A stretch of DNA of 64,000 nt, taken from the NCBI RefSeq assembly GCF_028686475.1, contig NZ_JAQUCA010000008.1, positions 62,001 to 126,000 on the forward strand, read 5' to 3'. Shown one piece after another: positions 62,354 to 64,000 of this stretch (within the stretch, counting starts at the first letter, position 1; each line of letters begins with the position of its first letter). Source of the stretch: Giesbergeria sp. (GTDB lineage Bacteria; Pseudomonadota; Gammaproteobacteria; Burkholderiales; Burkholderiaceae_C). Under the pieces are notes generated by a model. That model made no database searches, was not told the DNA's origin, and worked only from the letters and a program-made list of their open reading frames with translations. A program made the position numbers and the translations under genes.

Positions 62354-63196
62354 TTACATTTTCAGCGCCCGCGCCAGCATCAGCGGGCCATCCCAAGGCC
62401 GAATGCGGGGGCGCTGCTGCAAGCTGGCCCCGCGCAGGGCCTGCACTTTGTCCAAAATACGCAAACCGCCTTGCACCACGAGGCGCAATTCCCAGCCAAT
62501 GCGCCCCGGTAGCCGGTGTACCAGCGGTGCGCCGCGCAACATCTCGGTGCGCGCCCATTGGGCGCAGTCCAAGACCAAGGCGGCACTGGCTGGGGTGAGC
62601 CGTTGGGCCAATAGGTCGGCTGGTGGCACGCGGTGGCGCGTGCAATCGGCTTGGGGCAGGTAAAAGCGCTGGCGTGGAATATCCACGCTCAAATCTTGCC
62701 AAAAATTAATCAACTGCAAGGCACTGCAAATAGCATCGCTTTGGCGCAAGGCAGCTGCATCTTGCACGCCATACAGGTGCAACAGCAAACGACCCACCGG
62801 GTTGGCCGAGCGGCGGCAGTACTCCAACAATTCAGTCCGGTCGGCATAGCCAGCGCCAGCCTCGGTTTTTTGCACATCCTGCATAAAAGCACTGAGCAAA
62901 TCATCTAGCAGCGCTACCGGCAGGCGGTGGCTTTGCAAGATGGCTGCCAGCGGCGCAAACACCTGCGGCCAGCGTGGGCCAGGTGCAGCGCCCGCAGCAA
63001 TGTGGTGCAGCTCGATGCGGTAGGCCGTTAAATCGGCCAGCCGCTCTGCGGCGCTGGCATCGCCCTCGTCGGCGATGTCGTCTGCGGTGCGCGCAAAGGC
63101 ATAAATGGCGGCAATCGGTGGGCGCAATGCAGGTGGGCACAGCAGCGAGGCCACCGGGAAGTTTTCGTAATGGGTAATAGTTTGGGCTTGGGTCAC
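62354..63196 (-). CDS. hpnC: hydroxysqualene synthase HpnC
   Basis: Squalene/phytoene synthase-fold enzyme of 280 residues that converts presqualene-PP to hydroxysqualene. 'HYENFPVASLLCPPALRPPIAAIYAFARTADDIADEGD' (first Asp-rich motif near residues 36-45) and 'LQLINFWQDLSVDIPRQRFYLP' (second, near 160-180) are HpnC-typical. It shares the strand of hpnD and hpnE but lies beyond the chemoreceptor and DUF342 genes, so a single transcript is unlikely. Confidence 0.92.
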   Translation of the reverse strand: MTQAQTITHYENFPVASLLCPPALRPPIAAIYAFARTADDIADEGDASAAERLADLTAYRIELHHIAAGAAPGPRWPQVFAPLAAILQSHRLPVALLDDLLSAFMQDVQKTEAGAGYADRTELLEYCRRSANPVGRLLLHLYGVQDAAALRQSDAICSALQLINFWQDLSVDIPRQRFYLPQADCTRHRVPPADLLAQRLTPASAALVLDCAQWARTEMLRGAPLVHRLPGRIGWELRLVVQGGLRILDKVQALRGASLQQRPRIRPWDGPLMLARALKM

Positions 63197-63290
63197 GGCA
63201 TAGATTGTCGCTTGCGCCCAAGGTTCTGGTGCTGGCTGAAGGCACGACCCTAGGATTTACAATTGAACACCTCGCAACCTCCGTTTTTTC

Positions 63291-64000
63291 ATGCCCTCCT
63301 CGATTGCACCACCGTCCCGCCGGGGGCTTGTTTGGCTTTGTGCTGCTACGCTGTGCTTGGCGGCCTGCTCTAAGCCTGCCCCAGCACCCGAGCCAGTGCG
63401 TGCCGTCAAGCTGCTGACGGTAGGGGCCAGCGCCTTGCAAGCCGAGCAAGAATATGCGGGCGAGGTACGCGCGCGCACCGAGTCGCGCTTGGGCTTTCGG
63501 GTGGCAGGCAAAATAGTGCAGCGCCCAGCAGAATTGGGCCAACAGGTGCAGTCCGGCCAGTTGCTGGCCCAACTAGACGCGCAAGATTACCAACTGGCTG
63601 CCCAAGCAGCACAGGCCCAAGTAACGGCGGCCCAAACCCAGCAAGCACTGGCCGCTGCCGATTACCAACGCTATGCACGCTTGCAAGCGCAAAACTTTAT
63701 CAGCGCTGCCGAATTGCAGCGCCGCGAGGCCACCCTGCAAGCCGCCCAAGCCACCTTGGCCCAAGCCCAAGCCCAAGCCTCGGTACAAGGCAACCAAACC
63801 GGCTACACCCGTTTGCTGGCCGATGTAGCGGGTGTGATTACCGGCATTGAGGCCGAGCCGGGCCAAGTCGTCGCCGCTGGCACGCCCATCGTGCGTATTG
63901 CCCACCACGGCCCACGCGATGTGGTGTTTGCCGCACCCGAAGACAAAATAACCCTGCTACACCCCGGACAAGCCGTGCAGGTGCGCCTGTGGGCGCAAGC
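63291..64000 (+). CDS. RND efflux periplasmic adaptor subunit (partial)
   Basis: This gene is missing from the ORF track because it runs off the window. The ATG at 63291 opens a lipoprotein signal (lipobox 'LAAC', Cys near residue 25), followed by 'EYAGEVRARTESRLGFRVAGKI', a coiled coil rich in Ala and Gln ('QLAAQAAQAQVTAAQTQQALA'), and the lipoyl/beta-barrel segment 'LADVAGVITGIEAEPGQVVAAGTPIV'. This is the AcrA/MdtA/HlyD arrangement. The RND pump gene would be expected beyond the window. The 94 bases before the ATG separate it from divergent hpnC and contain TACAAT as a possible -10 box. Confidence 0.88.
   Translation, partial: MPSSIAPPSRRGLVWLCAATLCLAACSKPAPAPEPVRAVKLLTVGASALQAEQEYAGEVRARTESRLGFRVAGKIVQRPAELGQQVQSGQLLAQLDAQDYQLAAQAAQAQVTAAQTQQALAAADYQRYARLQAQNFISAAELQRREATLQAAQATLAQAQAQASVQGNQTGYTRLLADVAGVITGIEAEPGQVVAAGTPIVRIAHHGPRDVVFAAPEDKITLLHPGQAVQVRLWAQ

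Overview
The window looks like chromosomal DNA of a Burkholderiales betaproteobacterium, probably Comamonadaceae. The support is conserved local gene order (folC-SPOR protein-cvpA-purF-metZ; hupB-tRNA-Val-ppiD; zapA followed by 6S RNA), a DUF1631 protein, a phasin, and the HpnC/D/E squalene genes. No taxon-specific marker such as rRNA is present, so this assignment is an inference. Genes are tightly packed, with many ATGA/GTGA overlaps.

Region by region. 0-9 kb: a DksA/TraR-type zinc-finger protein, a DUF1566 exported protein, ferrochelatase, a Lon-like AAA+ protease, a Na/Pi symporter, a TauE/SafE exporter, then 6S RNA, zapA and a coiled-coil partner on the minus strand. 8.8-19.2 kb: a cobalamin riboswitch heads a ten-gene B12 uptake, salvage and assembly operon (btuB, cobB, cobU, btuFCD, cobO, bluB, cbiB, cobC). 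19.2-21.8 kb: hupB, tRNA-Val, ppiD, tRNA-His. 21.8-28.7 kb: an AT-rich junction, then an organosulfur module (FMN reductase, two flavin monooxygenase types, a DszC/SfnB-like enzyme, a sigma-54 activator, SsuD, a broken amidohydrolase). 28.7-36.8 kb: folC, SPOR protein, cvpA, purF, metZ, gltX, then two copies of a tRNA Ala-Glu-Asp cassette. 36.8-49.7 kb: an SDR dehydrogenase, an iron-binding protein, phasin, DUF1631 protein, EttA, a DEAD-box helicase, an M14 peptidase lipoprotein and a basic amino acid decarboxylase. 49.8-52.1 kb: NfeD/SPFH pair and a headless GGDEF gene.

52.2-56.2 kb is the main accessory patch: a small degraded mobile element just downstream of tRNA-Ser(GGA). It is bounded by a direct repeat and by paired CGGGGAA motifs at both ends. 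It carries an integrase stub, an IS200/IS605-type tnpB interrupted by one in-frame stop, inverted clusters of short direct repeats, a TubC-docking-like ORF, an orphan HTH antitoxin with a palindromic operator, and a MazE/MazF pair with a shortened toxin.

56.4-64 kb: a DUF2788 membrane protein, hpnE and hpnD, then a chemoreceptor and a FapA/DUF342 protein lying between hpnD and hpnC on the opposite strand, and finally the start of an RND efflux adaptor that runs off the window (absent from the ORF track). I found no rRNA, CRISPR array or chromosomal origin.
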